The notes under the pieces are model-generated. The model did not search any database and was not told where the DNA came from. It saw only the letters and a program-made list of their open reading frames with translations. Shown one piece after another: positions 6,773 through 14,619 of a stretch of DNA of 64,000 nucleotides (positions are counted from its first letter, which is position 1; each line of letters opens with the position of its first letter). This DNA is from Bacillus cereus G9842 (GTDB lineage Bacteria > Bacillota > Bacilli > Bacillales > Bacillaceae_G), in assembly GCF_000021305.1 (NCBI RefSeq), contig NC_011772.1, forward strand, positions 5,120,001 to 5,184,000, read 5' to 3'. A program made the translations under genes and the position numbers.

Positions 6773-7962
6773 TTCTCTTTCACTTCCATTCCGTCATACA
6801 CATCGTCGGAAGGATTTTTAACCACCTTTTGCCCCACTGTTACGCCTTCTACAACCTCTGTCCAGTCTCCATCAGTAGAACCTTTTTTCACATTTTGTTT
6901 ACGAATCTTCCCTTTATCCTCAACATAAACAAATGCATCATCGCCTTTTTCTACAATGCTTTTACTTGGAACAGCAATCATCGTCTTATTCTCTAAGTTT
7001 ACTTGCAGAGAAACGTGGTAACCTGGAGATAAACCATCTTGATTATCAAGACTTGCTTTATATGTATACTGAGACATATTTTGAGTTGCTTCACCCATGC
7101 CGCCAGCTTGCGCCATCTCTGCACTCGTTGGGAACTCACTTACCTCTGTAATCTTACCTGTCCACTTCTTCTTATTATTTGCTTTCGCTGTTACAGTGAA
7201 TGTTTGATCCTTTTGAATTTGTGACTTCTGAAGCTCAGTTAACGTACCTTGAACTTGGAATGGGTCTTTAGAAGCTACTTGTAAAAACGATTTTCCTTGA
7301 CCACCTAACGCTTGAGATGAACTTTGTGCCGCATCTTTATCTAACTTTTGAACAACACCAGCGAAATTACTATAAATCGTAAGCTCTTTCTGCTTTTTAC
7401 TTAACTCTTCTTTCTGCAACTTCCCTTTTTCTTTCTCAAGGTCAATTGTTTTTTGCCCTATCTCTAACTCGTTTACTTGCTCGTCCATCTGATCTGTTAC
7501 TTCTTTCCCAGCTCCGCTATCTTTCGCCTTCTTAATTTCTTTCTTCAATGAATCAATCTTCTTTTTCCCTTGATCATAACGCATATCCGCCATCTTCTGA
7601 TCAAGCTCAGCTTGCTTCATTTGAAGATTAATCTCTTCATTATCATAAGAGAATAACTTCGTGCCTTTCTCTACCTCTTGCCCTTCTTTTACCTCAATAT
7701 CTTTCACTTTCCCTTTGGCCGGATCTGCATAGAAGCTTTCAATATTACCAGGCTTCACCTGACCAGAAATTAACTTCGTATTATTAAGCTTTCGCTCCGT
7801 TACCTTCTCAAAACTTACAGCATCAGCATTTGTTGATGCTCCTTTCTTCTTCCCTTGCATAACAAAAATATTAATTGCTGCTACAATAACAATTAGTGCA
7901 ATAACCCCAATAATAATCCATTTCTTCTTCTTGTTTGGAGTACGAACCGTATTTGGTAACAT
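6769..7962 (-). CDS. yknX: HlyD/RND-type membrane fusion adaptor YknX
   Basis: A 397-residue adaptor. It has an N-terminal transmembrane anchor (residues 14-34, WIIIGVIALIVIVAAINIFV), a barrel-sandwich/lipoyl segment (KVKDIEVKEGQEVEKGTKLFSYDNEE), a lysine/glutamate-rich coiled coil (residues about 115-195), the second lipoyl half (IYSNFAGVVQKLDKDA) and a beta-barrel C-terminus. This is the domain order of periplasmic/extracytoplasmic adaptors partnering MacB-like transporters. It is the first gene of the operon; ATG 7962 follows AAAAGGGAG. The upstream 380-bp gap holds an inverted repeat (8005-8017 with 8054-8066) of unknown meaning. Confidence 0.9.
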   Translation of the reverse strand: MLPNTVRTPNKKKKWIIIGVIALIVIVAAINIFVMQGKKKGASTNADAVSFEKVTERKLNNTKLISGQVKPGNIESFYADPAKGKVKDIEVKEGQEVEKGTKLFSYDNEEINLQMKQAELDQKMADMRYDQGKKKIDSLKKEIKKAKDSGAGKEVTDQMDEQVNELEIGQKTIDLEKEKGKLQKEELSKKQKELTIYSNFAGVVQKLDKDAAQSSSQALGGQGKSFLQVASKDPFQVQGTLTELQKSQIQKDQTFTVTAKANNKKKWTGKITEVSEFPTSAEMAQAGGMGEATQNMSQYTYKASLDNQDGLSPGYHVSLQVNLENKTMIAVPSKSIVEKGDDAFVYVEDKGKIRKQNVKKGSTDGDWTEVVEGVTVGQKVVKNPSDDVYDGMEVKEK

Positions 7963-8343
7963 ATTCTCGCTCCCTTTTATAACTTAATAGTTTAATATAA
8001 AAATTGTATAAAACTTTCTGAAAATAGATTACATATTATTACATTATTTTTACAAAGTTTTACACATCCATTTATATTGTAACAAAAATTCCAATGATTA
8101 GAAATATGACATTATATCTTTTAAGATAGATTTAAGGAAAGGAAAAAGAGCAATTTTAATTGAATGGAAGCCATTCTTTATTAACATACTTCTTGCCAAA
8201 ATGAATCATTAAAATCATTTTCCTAATTGCACCATAGCTATTTTGTCATATATATTTGACATTTCATCTATTCAATTATAAAATGTCACATATAAATGAC
8301 ATTTCGGTACACGAGGTCTACAACCATCAATGGGAGGGTTATA
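7963..8343. other. Divergent intergenic region between yknX and the XRE gene
   Basis: About 380 bases without a gene. It contains AT-rich promoter sequence for yknX, a 13-bp imperfect inverted repeat (8005-8017 with 8054-8066), a small hairpin GAATGG/CCATTC near 8163, and the XRE promoter with its two operators (8244-8301). I found no reading frame with a ribosome-binding site. Confidence 0.6.
8244..8301 (+). promoter_or_regulatory. Sigma-A promoter with two TGTCA-N8-TGACA operators (XRE/DUF3278 operon)
   Basis: Two copies of TGTCA-N8-TGACA at 8244-8261 and 8284-8301, centres 40 bp apart. A promoter TTGACA (8256-8261), 17-bp spacer, TAAAAT (8279-8284) is threaded between them, so operator 1 covers the -35 and operator 2 starts at the -10. 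The obvious reader is the XRE repressor encoded 44 bases downstream, giving autorepression. The sequences are seen; the binding is inferred. Confidence 0.8.
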
Positions 8344-8344
8344 T

Positions 8345-8536
8345 TTGAATAACGTTAAACAATATCGAAAATCTGAAGGGCTATCGCAACTAGAGTTAGC
8401 TAAAAAAGTTAACGTGGCGAGACAGACAATAAATTTAATTGAAAACAAGAAATATAATCCCTCTTTAGCCTTATGTATCGAATTAGCAAAAGCACTAAAA
8501 ACAGATTTAAATAGTCTATTTTGGGAGGGAGATTAA
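8345..8536 (+). CDS. XRE-family helix-turn-helix regulator
   Basis: A 63-residue single-domain repressor of the Cro/CI (XRE) type: NVKQYRKSEGLSQLELAKKVNVARQTINLIE is a complete helix-turn-helix, and NPSLALCIELAKALKTDLNSLFW completes the five-helix fold. I chose TTG 8345 because GGGAGGG lies at 8332-8338, which would be inside a gene started at ATG 8330. It is coupled to the DUF3278 gene (stop TAA directly followed by ATG). Such regulator/membrane-protein pairs are common in Bacillus and lactobacilli. It probably binds the two TGTCA-N8-TGACA sites in its own promoter. Confidence 0.9.
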   Translation: MNNVKQYRKSEGLSQLELAKKVNVARQTINLIENKKYNPSLALCIELAKALKTDLNSLFWEGD

Positions 8537-9049
8537 ATGATGAAAATTGAATGGAAAGAAAGAGTTTATAATAGTTTTGTTGGAACACTAAGTGAGAGAG
8601 ATGAATACCAAAAACAAGAAATTAATAAAGAGTTATCTGTAGCTGGAATTGGTTTGTGGTGGTTAAATATGTTGGTAATGCTTATTATGTTACTTGTTGA
8701 TACTATGAATCACACAATATCTATAGGGACAATATTCATTTTTCTATCTAATATGATTTACGCTAATTACTTAGCCTTTAAATTCAAGAAAAAAGGTTTA
8801 AGTGATACTGAATGTGCAACAAAAGAAGAATATTTACAACACAAGAAAAAATTAAGAAAAGCTGGCTTAAAAGCAGGTGTGCTTTGGGGCTTTCAAATGT
8901 TTGTTTTTATGAATTATATCCTTCCCTATGTAGGTTCAGAGGAAATCTCTATTTCTTTATTTAAGGTTGTAATTTTCATCTGTGGCGGCGGATTTTTCGG
9001 TATAACCATGTATCTATTTGGTTTATGGAATCTAAAAAAATTATATTAA
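8537..9049 (+). CDS. DUF3278-like integral membrane protein, partner of XRE regulator
   Basis: A 170-residue protein with four hydrophobic segments (residues about 38-56, 62-80, 110-132, 140-165) and a charged N-terminus (KERVYNSFVGTLSERDEYQKQEINKE). The arrangement directly after a small XRE gene and the N-terminal pattern match DUF3278 proteins. Function is unknown; by analogy with other XRE/membrane pairs the protein may sense an envelope signal and modulate the repressor, which is inference. Two ATG codons at 8537 and 8540 are both possible starts; GGGAGGGAG is 8-11 bases upstream. Confidence 0.75.
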   Translation: MMKIEWKERVYNSFVGTLSERDEYQKQEINKELSVAGIGLWWLNMLVMLIMLLVDTMNHTISIGTIFIFLSNMIYANYLAFKFKKKGLSDTECATKEEYLQHKKKLRKAGLKAGVLWGFQMFVFMNYILPYVGSEEISISLFKVVIFICGGGFFGITMYLFGLWNLKKLY

Positions 9050-9110
9050 TTAACAAAAATCATTTATATATTAAACTGCAATTTTTCATACTGTTTGTTT
9101 TTTCTAATAT

Positions 9111-9148
9111 AAAAGCTATCCAATCACACACAATTGGATAGCTTTTTC
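9111..9148. terminator. Bidirectional rho-independent terminator
   Basis: 14-bp stem AAAAGCTATCCAAT/ATTGGATAGCTTTT (9111-9124 with 9133-9146), A/T-flanked on both sides, between the DUF3278 gene and the convergent transporter gene. Confidence 0.92.
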
Positions 9149-9158
9149 AAACAAAATA

Positions 9159-10493
9159 TTACGCTACTTTAGGATCTTTTCTCTCATGTCCACGTTGAAC
9201 AATAAATAAGAAGATTGTTGATAAAACCGCTCCTGTTAATAGTAAGATGAAACAACCATCCCAGCCAGAACGATCAACAATAACACCAATTGCTGCGTTA
9301 GCTACAAGACTTCCACCTACATAACCGAATAAACCACACATACCAACTGTCGTACCTACTGCAAATTTCGGTACTAATTCCATCGCACTTAAACCGATTA
9401 AGAACTGTGGTACATAAATTAAACAACCGATAATAGAAACTGCAATACTTACAACAAGTACGCTAGTTGCTTGCCAATATATAAACGTACCAATAACAAC
9501 CCCAACCATACTAATAATACATAATGGCATACGTTTTCCTTTAAATAATTTATCACTTAAAAAACCAACGATTAATGAACTTGGAATTGCCATACCTTCA
9601 AAGATTGCATATGCCGCATGCGCTTCTGCTTTTGAAAATCCTTTAACTGTCGTTAAATAAAGCGGAACCCAGTTAATAACACCGAAACGAATTAAATAAA
9701 CAAAAGCATTCGCAATACATAAGAACCATACAAATTTATTTTTCACTACATACTTCATTAAAATTTCTTTTGGTGACATCTTGTTAGCATTATCTGCTTT
9801 TTCAAGATTTTCATAGTCATTACGATACTCATCAATTGGAGGAAGACCTTCAGATTCTGGTGTATCCTTCGCATTAATCCAAACAAGAACTGAAATTACC
9901 ATTGCGATAATTGCAGGGAAAATAAACACGCCGCCTTGCCAATGGTTTTCACCAAAAATACCTACACCAATTCCGACAAGTGGTGGCACAAGCATTCCAC
10001 CAACGTTATGTGAAATATTCCAAAGACCTGTTTTCGTACCACGTTCTTTCTTTGAGAACCATTTCGTCATAACAATACTACAAGGTGGTGCTCCCATACC
10101 TTGTACAATACCGTTAACAACAAGTAATGTAACAATCATCCCAAATGATGATGCAAAGCCAAAACAAATATTTACAAGCCCTGATAAGAATAAACCGACT
10201 GCGATAAAGCGCTGGGCGAAAGCTTTATCTGATAAATTCCCCATAAAGAACTTACTAAATCCATAAACGATTGCCATTACTGAACCTAGTAGACCAATTT
10301 CAGCTGTACTAAAACCATATTCTTGTACTAAGTACGTACTTGATAACGTAAAGTTACTACGAACTAAATAATAAGCAGCATATCCAACTGAAATCCCGAT
10401 TAACACACGAATACGTAGTAATCGATATACACGGTCGATCATATCCGCTGGCAATCTTTCAATTGCAGGTGCTGGCTTGAGCCATTTAAACAT
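9159..10493 (-). CDS. Organophosphate:Pi antiporter, MFS (GlpT/UhpT/PgtP family)
   Basis: A 444-residue transporter with 12 predicted helices. Signatures of the organophosphate:phosphate antiporter family are visible: YAAYYLVRSNFTLS near the N-terminus (the Arg in helix 1 binds phosphate), GWFSKKERGTKTGLWNISHNVGG-like segment, and a central cytoplasmic loop. It would take up a phosphorylated C3 or sugar compound in exchange for phosphate. The upstream genes encode a binding lipoprotein, a DUF3919 protein and a two-component pair, an arrangement like Salmonella pgtPCBA and staphylococcal hptRSA-uhpT, which favours phosphoglycerate or hexose-phosphate over glycerol-3-phosphate. The true substrate is not visible from sequence. 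Confidence 0.85.
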   Translation of the reverse strand: MFKWLKPAPAIERLPADMIDRVYRLLRIRVLIGISVGYAAYYLVRSNFTLSSTYLVQEYGFSTAEIGLLGSVMAIVYGFSKFFMGNLSDKAFAQRFIAVGLFLSGLVNICFGFASSFGMIVTLLVVNGIVQGMGAPPCSIVMTKWFSKKERGTKTGLWNISHNVGGMLVPPLVGIGVGIFGENHWQGGVFIFPAIIAMVISVLVWINAKDTPESEGLPPIDEYRNDYENLEKADNANKMSPKEILMKYVVKNKFVWFLCIANAFVYLIRFGVINWVPLYLTTVKGFSKAEAHAAYAIFEGMAIPSSLIVGFLSDKLFKGKRMPLCIISMVGVVIGTFIYWQATSVLVVSIAVSIIGCLIYVPQFLIGLSAMELVPKFAVGTTVGMCGLFGYVGGSLVANAAIGVIVDRSGWDGCFILLLTGAVLSTIFLFIVQRGHERKDPKVA

Positions 10494-10512
10494 ATATTTT
10501 CGTCTCCTTTTC

Positions 10513-11547
10513 TCACTTCAGAGAGAGACGCTGTCTATTCCATATCTCGATTATCCCGCTATTTGATATATTTTGGTTCGTCCTTCTAACCGGCTGTCCT
10601 TCTATTTCTTTCTCATTCTTCGCAAACATCGTTGGTACGCCAAACGACACTTTTTCTAAAATGTGACCCGCTTCTTCTGATAAACAATAATCAATAAATA
10701 AATCCGCAATAATACCACTCGGTGCACGTTTTAGTTTAGAGATCGCATTAACGGATAACCCTGTTTGCTCAGGTTCGTTACTTAAAATAGGAAAGCCTTG
10801 TTTTTGAAGCATTCTCTGATCTCCCATAAAGTTGATGCCTATCATATATTCACCGCTCGCAACAAGTTCTGCTGGGATATAACCATTCACTGTTACTTCT
10901 CCAACTTGTTCTGCCAGATTCTTCACATATTCCTTCGCTTCCTCTTCACCTAACGTATCAATAAGTGATTGAAAAAACGTATATGCTGTACCTGAAACAT
11001 TTGGATCGGGCATGACAATCTTTCCTTTATATACTGGATTCAATAAATCTTTCCACCTTAACGGATACGAGAGACCGAGCGGCGCTATTTCCTCGTTCCA
11101 CCGCTCTTTATTAATCGCAATTGCTAGCTTCTCCACTTCATAACCGTACCAATAACCATCTTTATCTTTAACAGTCTTTGAAATACGATTTGCATGTTGG
11201 CTTATCACAGGAATAGAAAGATTTTTTTGCTTCATCATTTGATGCGCATCTACTGTACCGCCAATAATAATATCCGCCTTCGGATTGCCAGCTTCTTCTT
11301 CCACTCTACGAAGAAGTTCTTCTGTTGAAAGACGAATAAATTCATACGTACATCCGCGTGGCTTACAAAATGATGAAAGTAACGCTTCACCAACTTCCTC
11401 ACGAGCCGCTACATACGCAACAATATGACGATCATCCAAAATAGGGAGACCATTTTTACTATATTTAATAGAGGTTGTATCTCGAGAGCAACTAGACATC
11501 GCTCCTCCAATTACTAGCAAAAAGAAGAAAAAGGCTATCTTTCTCAT
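10513..11547 (-). CDS. Extracellular solute-binding lipoprotein, PgtC/HptA-like sensor
   Basis: A 344-residue protein with a lipoprotein signal peptide (MRKIAFFFFLLVIGGAMSSC, lipid-attachment Cys20) and a type-1 periplasmic binding fold related to iron(III)/AfuA-like binding proteins (HIVAYVAAREEVGEAL, ADIIIGGTVDAH, MPDPNVSGTAYTF). In pgt- and hpt-type systems such a protein does not feed an ABC transporter but presents the ligand to the sensor kinase. No ABC permease or ATPase is nearby, supporting the sensor role. It overlaps the preceding gene by 4 bases (ATGA) and lies 19 bases before the transporter gene, so all are one operon. Confidence 0.82.
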   Translation of the reverse strand: MRKIAFFFFLLVIGGAMSSCSRDTTSIKYSKNGLPILDDRHIVAYVAAREEVGEALLSSFCKPRGCTYEFIRLSTEELLRRVEEEAGNPKADIIIGGTVDAHQMMKQKNLSIPVISQHANRISKTVKDKDGYWYGYEVEKLAIAINKERWNEEIAPLGLSYPLRWKDLLNPVYKGKIVMPDPNVSGTAYTFFQSLIDTLGEEEAKEYVKNLAEQVGEVTVNGYIPAELVASGEYMIGINFMGDQRMLQKQGFPILSNEPEQTGLSVNAISKLKRAPSGIIADLFIDYCLSEEAGHILEKVSFGVPTMFAKNEKEIEGQPVRRTNQNISNSGIIEIWNRQRLSLK

Positions 11548-12326
11548 GACGCATTCTCCTTTACGAATAACTCTGCTAGAGAGCCTTTCATATACATGAC
11601 GTTTCCGTTATTATCACCGAGATATTGCACCACAAAGTACGATGGATACACAGAAATCGTAAGAATATCTTCACGATCATTCTTTACACGCTTACCTGTT
11701 TTATAAGCTGTAATATAAGCAATCGGTTCATTCTGCGATTGTAATAACTTCTGAATTTCTCCGTAATCTGTAATTTGCTTTGCGTACCGAATAGAATCAA
11801 GTATGTGCGTAAGATTGATAGTACGTACCACATCACCTTGACGTACTACGACATCCTTTGCTGAAGCAAAGAAATCACTAATACGCTCTGGCGTGTAATA
11901 CAGGCTTAACAAATACGTTTGAAGTGCTGAAATCATCGGATCCATGCCATTCTTTCCGTATACATTTTCCCCATACTGGAACAAGTCACCTACTGCAAAA
12001 GTACGCTTATGTCCATTCAAGTACGTTACTTCTCCAGTAAATACTTGTTCTTGGCTCTTAACGCCCTCAGGTTCTATTCGAATTCGGTCAAAGAATGAAA
12101 CAATCGTATGCAAACGAACTTCATCCGTTACAACAATTTCTCCCCACTTTTCATGTCTTACTTTCACTTCAATTGGAAGAGATTCATTCACCCTTTGTAA
12201 AACGGCTTGTTTATCATTTACAATGTTGATTCGATTATAGATTTGCTTCTCCATAACATAAAACAAAACAAGAGAAACAATTATACAAATGACAAACATA
12301 AGAATTTGAAATGATAGCCTTTTCAT
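11544..12326 (-). CDS. DUF3919-like membrane-anchored protein of the Pgt-like operon
   Basis: A 260-residue protein with one N-terminal transmembrane helix (residues 5-25, FQILMFVICIIVSLVLFYVM) and an extracytoplasmic domain rich in beta-strands. I recognise it only as DUF3919-like, from its pattern and recurrent neighbourhood; its function is unknown. It sits between the histidine-kinase gene (66-base gap) and the binding-lipoprotein gene (4-base overlap), so it is probably a third extracytoplasmic component of ligand sensing or signal transfer to the kinase. No catalytic motif is visible. Confidence 0.6.
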   Translation of the reverse strand: MKRLSFQILMFVICIIVSLVLFYVMEKQIYNRINIVNDKQAVLQRVNESLPIEVKVRHEKWGEIVVTDEVRLHTIVSFFDRIRIEPEGVKSQEQVFTGEVTYLNGHKRTFAVGDLFQYGENVYGKNGMDPMISALQTYLLSLYYTPERISDFFASAKDVVVRQGDVVRTINLTHILDSIRYAKQITDYGEIQKLLQSQNEPIAYITAYKTGKRVKNDREDILTISVYPSYFVVQYLGDNNGNVMYMKGSLAELFVKENAS

Positions 12327-12392
12327 TTCTGCCTACCTCCAAGATAAAAAAACGTTGTTTCGAAAATACCGCATAATTGTTTCATAAATGTA

Positions 12393-13823
12393 TCATTTAA
12401 CCGCTTTCAAGTTTTTTATATCTTCCATCCTTCTCGGAAGCAAAAATGTAATGAATATTGTAGTACCTATTTCTTCACTACTCTCAATCCGCATGCTTCC
12501 GCCCTGCTTATTCATAATCTCCTGACAAATATACAAACCATAACCATTCCCATAACTAGAAGGAAGTGCCTTTCCTTTCGGAGACTCATTCCACTCTGCA
12601 AGCACCATTTCATCTATACCGATCCCATCATCATGAACAAAAACCTTCGCCTCATGCTCATTTACAATTACATTCATACGAATATGCGAAGCATCACTAT
12701 ACTTAATTGCATTATCAAGCACATTTAAGAAAATTTGCTTCGTCTTATCAAAATCCGCAACAACATGTACACCCGTTAACTCATTTATCACTTCAATTTC
12801 AAATTGATTTAGGCGAGGCTTCACAATTGAAACTGCTTCTTCTGCCAATTCCTTTATATTCACAACTGTAGGAGACACTTCAAACGTACTCTTCCCATAT
12901 TTCGAAGACTTAAGCAGTTCCTCTACAAGTGATAATAAACGCTCACTTTCCACAGCCACATAACGAAGACTTTCCTGTACATCTTCTTTCGATTGTAACT
13001 TCGGAATTAAATCAACATAACCGATAATTGCCGTTAGCGGTGTTTTCAGCTCATGCGTAATGCGGTCTAGGAAATCTTTCTGCTTCTCTTTCTCCTCCTG
13101 CAATTGCTTAATATGCAGCTCAATTCCATCAGCCATCGCGTTAAAAGATGCTGAAAGCTGAGCGATTTCCACGTACTCATTTAACTCAATCTTACTCTTA
13201 TAATCACCATTCGCGAGCCGCTGTGCCATTTGTCTCAACTGATCAATTGGTTTATGAAGAGACTTTGCCAAACGAATTGCAAAGAAAATACCCGCAGCTA
13301 TTAAACAAAGAGATGTCATTAAAAACGTCCAGCTCACATTTGTTAAAACTTCCTTCTCACCCGTTAACTCATTTATAAAACGAATACTTCCAATGACATC
13401 GTTTCCATAATAAACCGGGCTTGAAAACAAAAGAATGGGAGCCGGATCCGCCTCCTCAAAAACATAAGACTTCTTCCCCTTCAAAGAACTCTCAATGTCG
13501 ATGTTACGGTGAAGCAATGCTCCTTTTTGTGTATCTGCAACAACATCGCCATTCTTCCCGATCATCTGCACACGGACATCCATACGCTTCGCTAAATACG
13601 ACGCAATTAAAAGTGAATTAGGACCAAGCGTATCCACTTCTGCTTCCTTCTCTAAATAATTCATCGTATAAATTTGTGCTTCTACACTTAACTTTTCTAA
13701 AGAATCTGCTGCGTTATGATACATATTCTTTTCTAACGTAATATAAACAACTGCATATAAAAGAACAAAAATCGGAATTAACAGTCCAACTATTCCAAAC
13801 ACCATATTTCGCTTTAAAGACAT
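12393..13823 (-). CDS. Two-component sensor histidine kinase
   Basis: A 476-residue kinase: transmembrane helix 1 (residues 8-30), an extracytoplasmic sensor region (about 31-160), transmembrane helix 2 (about 163-184), HAMP (185-238), dimerisation domain with phospho-acceptor His257 in THELKTPLTAIIGY, and catalytic domain with N-box NVLDNAIKYS, G1 HDDGIGID and GNGYGLYICQEI. I start at ATG 13823, which has GGTGAT upstream; a longer TTG start at 13841 would overlap the regulator stop. It pairs with the response regulator immediately upstream and probably responds to the phosphorylated ligand of the downstream lipoprotein/transporter. Confidence 0.88.
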   Translation of the reverse strand: MSLKRNMVFGIVGLLIPIFVLLYAVVYITLEKNMYHNAADSLEKLSVEAQIYTMNYLEKEAEVDTLGPNSLLIASYLAKRMDVRVQMIGKNGDVVADTQKGALLHRNIDIESSLKGKKSYVFEEADPAPILLFSSPVYYGNDVIGSIRFINELTGEKEVLTNVSWTFLMTSLCLIAAGIFFAIRLAKSLHKPIDQLRQMAQRLANGDYKSKIELNEYVEIAQLSASFNAMADGIELHIKQLQEEKEKQKDFLDRITHELKTPLTAIIGYVDLIPKLQSKEDVQESLRYVAVESERLLSLVEELLKSSKYGKSTFEVSPTVVNIKELAEEAVSIVKPRLNQFEIEVINELTGVHVVADFDKTKQIFLNVLDNAIKYSDASHIRMNVIVNEHEAKVFVHDDGIGIDEMVLAEWNESPKGKALPSSYGNGYGLYICQEIMNKQGGSMRIESSEEIGTTIFITFLLPRRMEDIKNLKAVK

Positions 13824-13834
13824 ACCATCACCAC

Positions 13835-14506
13835 TCAACAATCCAGTTTATAGCCAACGCCATAAATTGTCTTAATATATTCTCCGCTCGTACCAAGCTT
13901 CTTTCGAAGTCTCTGCACCATAATATCAACTGCTCTCGTATTTCCGATATACTCAAACCCCCATACTTTCTCAAGTAACTCATCCCTCATAAACACACGC
14001 TGCGGATTTGAAACAAATAACTGACATAAATTAAACTCTCGGTACGTTAACTGAATCTCTTGTCCACTCACATGTACCTTTCTTTCCTTAGGACAAATCA
14101 CTATCTCTCCAGCCTCAATTACTTCATGACTTACAGCGGTCTCCGTCTTCTTTACACGCCGCGCCATATTCTTAACCCGAAGAATAAGCTCCGCATAATT
14201 AAACGGCTTCGTCACATAATCATCAGCACCAAGCTGCAAGCCAAGCAACTTATCATTCATCTGACTCTTTGCTGTTAACATAAGCACCGGAATATCCCTA
14301 TCCCTCTCACGGAACAAACGAAGCAACTCATACCCATCCGTATCCGGAAGCATAACATCCAAAATCAATACATCCGGCCCTTCATTCCATCGCTCTAAAG
14401 CTTCTCTCCCATCAGCCGCTGCCAATACTTCATAACCTTCCATCTCCAACTGCATCCGAATCAAATTACGAATACTCGATTCATCATCAACTACAAGTAT
14501 TTTCAT
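13835..14506 (-). CDS. OmpR/PhoB-family response regulator
   Basis: A 223-residue regulator with a receiver domain (acidic pocket DDE at 7-9, phospho-acceptor Asp50 in LILDVMLPD, conserved Lys100 in VTKPF) and a C-terminal winged helix (residues about 128-223) with RAVDIMVQRLRKKLG as recognition helix and wing. A longer frame extends upstream, but GAAGGAGGAG lies at 14510-14519, so translation starts at ATG 14506 (or 14509). It is the first gene of the sensor/transporter cluster. Salmonella PgtA is an NtrC-type regulator, so this system is analogous rather than orthologous in its regulator. Confidence 0.9.
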   Translation of the reverse strand: MKILVVDDESSIRNLIRMQLEMEGYEVLAAADGREALERWNEGPDVLILDVMLPDTDGYELLRLFRERDRDIPVLMLTAKSQMNDKLLGLQLGADDYVTKPFNYAELILRVKNMARRVKKTETAVSHEVIEAGEIVICPKERKVHVSGQEIQLTYREFNLCQLFVSNPQRVFMRDELLEKVWGFEYIGNTRAVDIMVQRLRKKLGTSGEYIKTIYGVGYKLDC

Positions 14507-14561
14507 CATTCTCCTCCTTCCATCATGGATTATAGTACAGTTTAGTATAGCAAAAATCCTA

Positions 14562-14612
14562 TAAAAAAAGAGAGGGTATTGTCGAACATATTTTGTCGAC
14601 GATACCCTCTCT
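14562..14612 (-). terminator. Rho-independent terminator of galE / eps locus
   Basis: 17-bp stem (14569-14585 with 14596-14612) with one mismatch, followed on the minus strand by a U-run (AAAAAAAG on plus, 14563-14570). It begins 8 bases after the galE stop and closes the exopolysaccharide transcript. Confidence 0.88.
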
Positions 14613-14619
14613 TTCACTC

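Noticed and set aside
8005..8066. Imperfect inverted repeat TGTATAAAACTTT / AAAGTTTTACACA upstream of yknX
   Set aside because: Arms are AT-rich and 36 bp apart, with no clear relation to a promoter; too weak to claim an operator. No SigW-type promoter was found either.
14510..14617. Extended N-terminus of the response regulator
   Set aside because: The extra 36-37 residues precede a normal receiver start, cover the galE terminator, and bypass a perfect GGAGG site.
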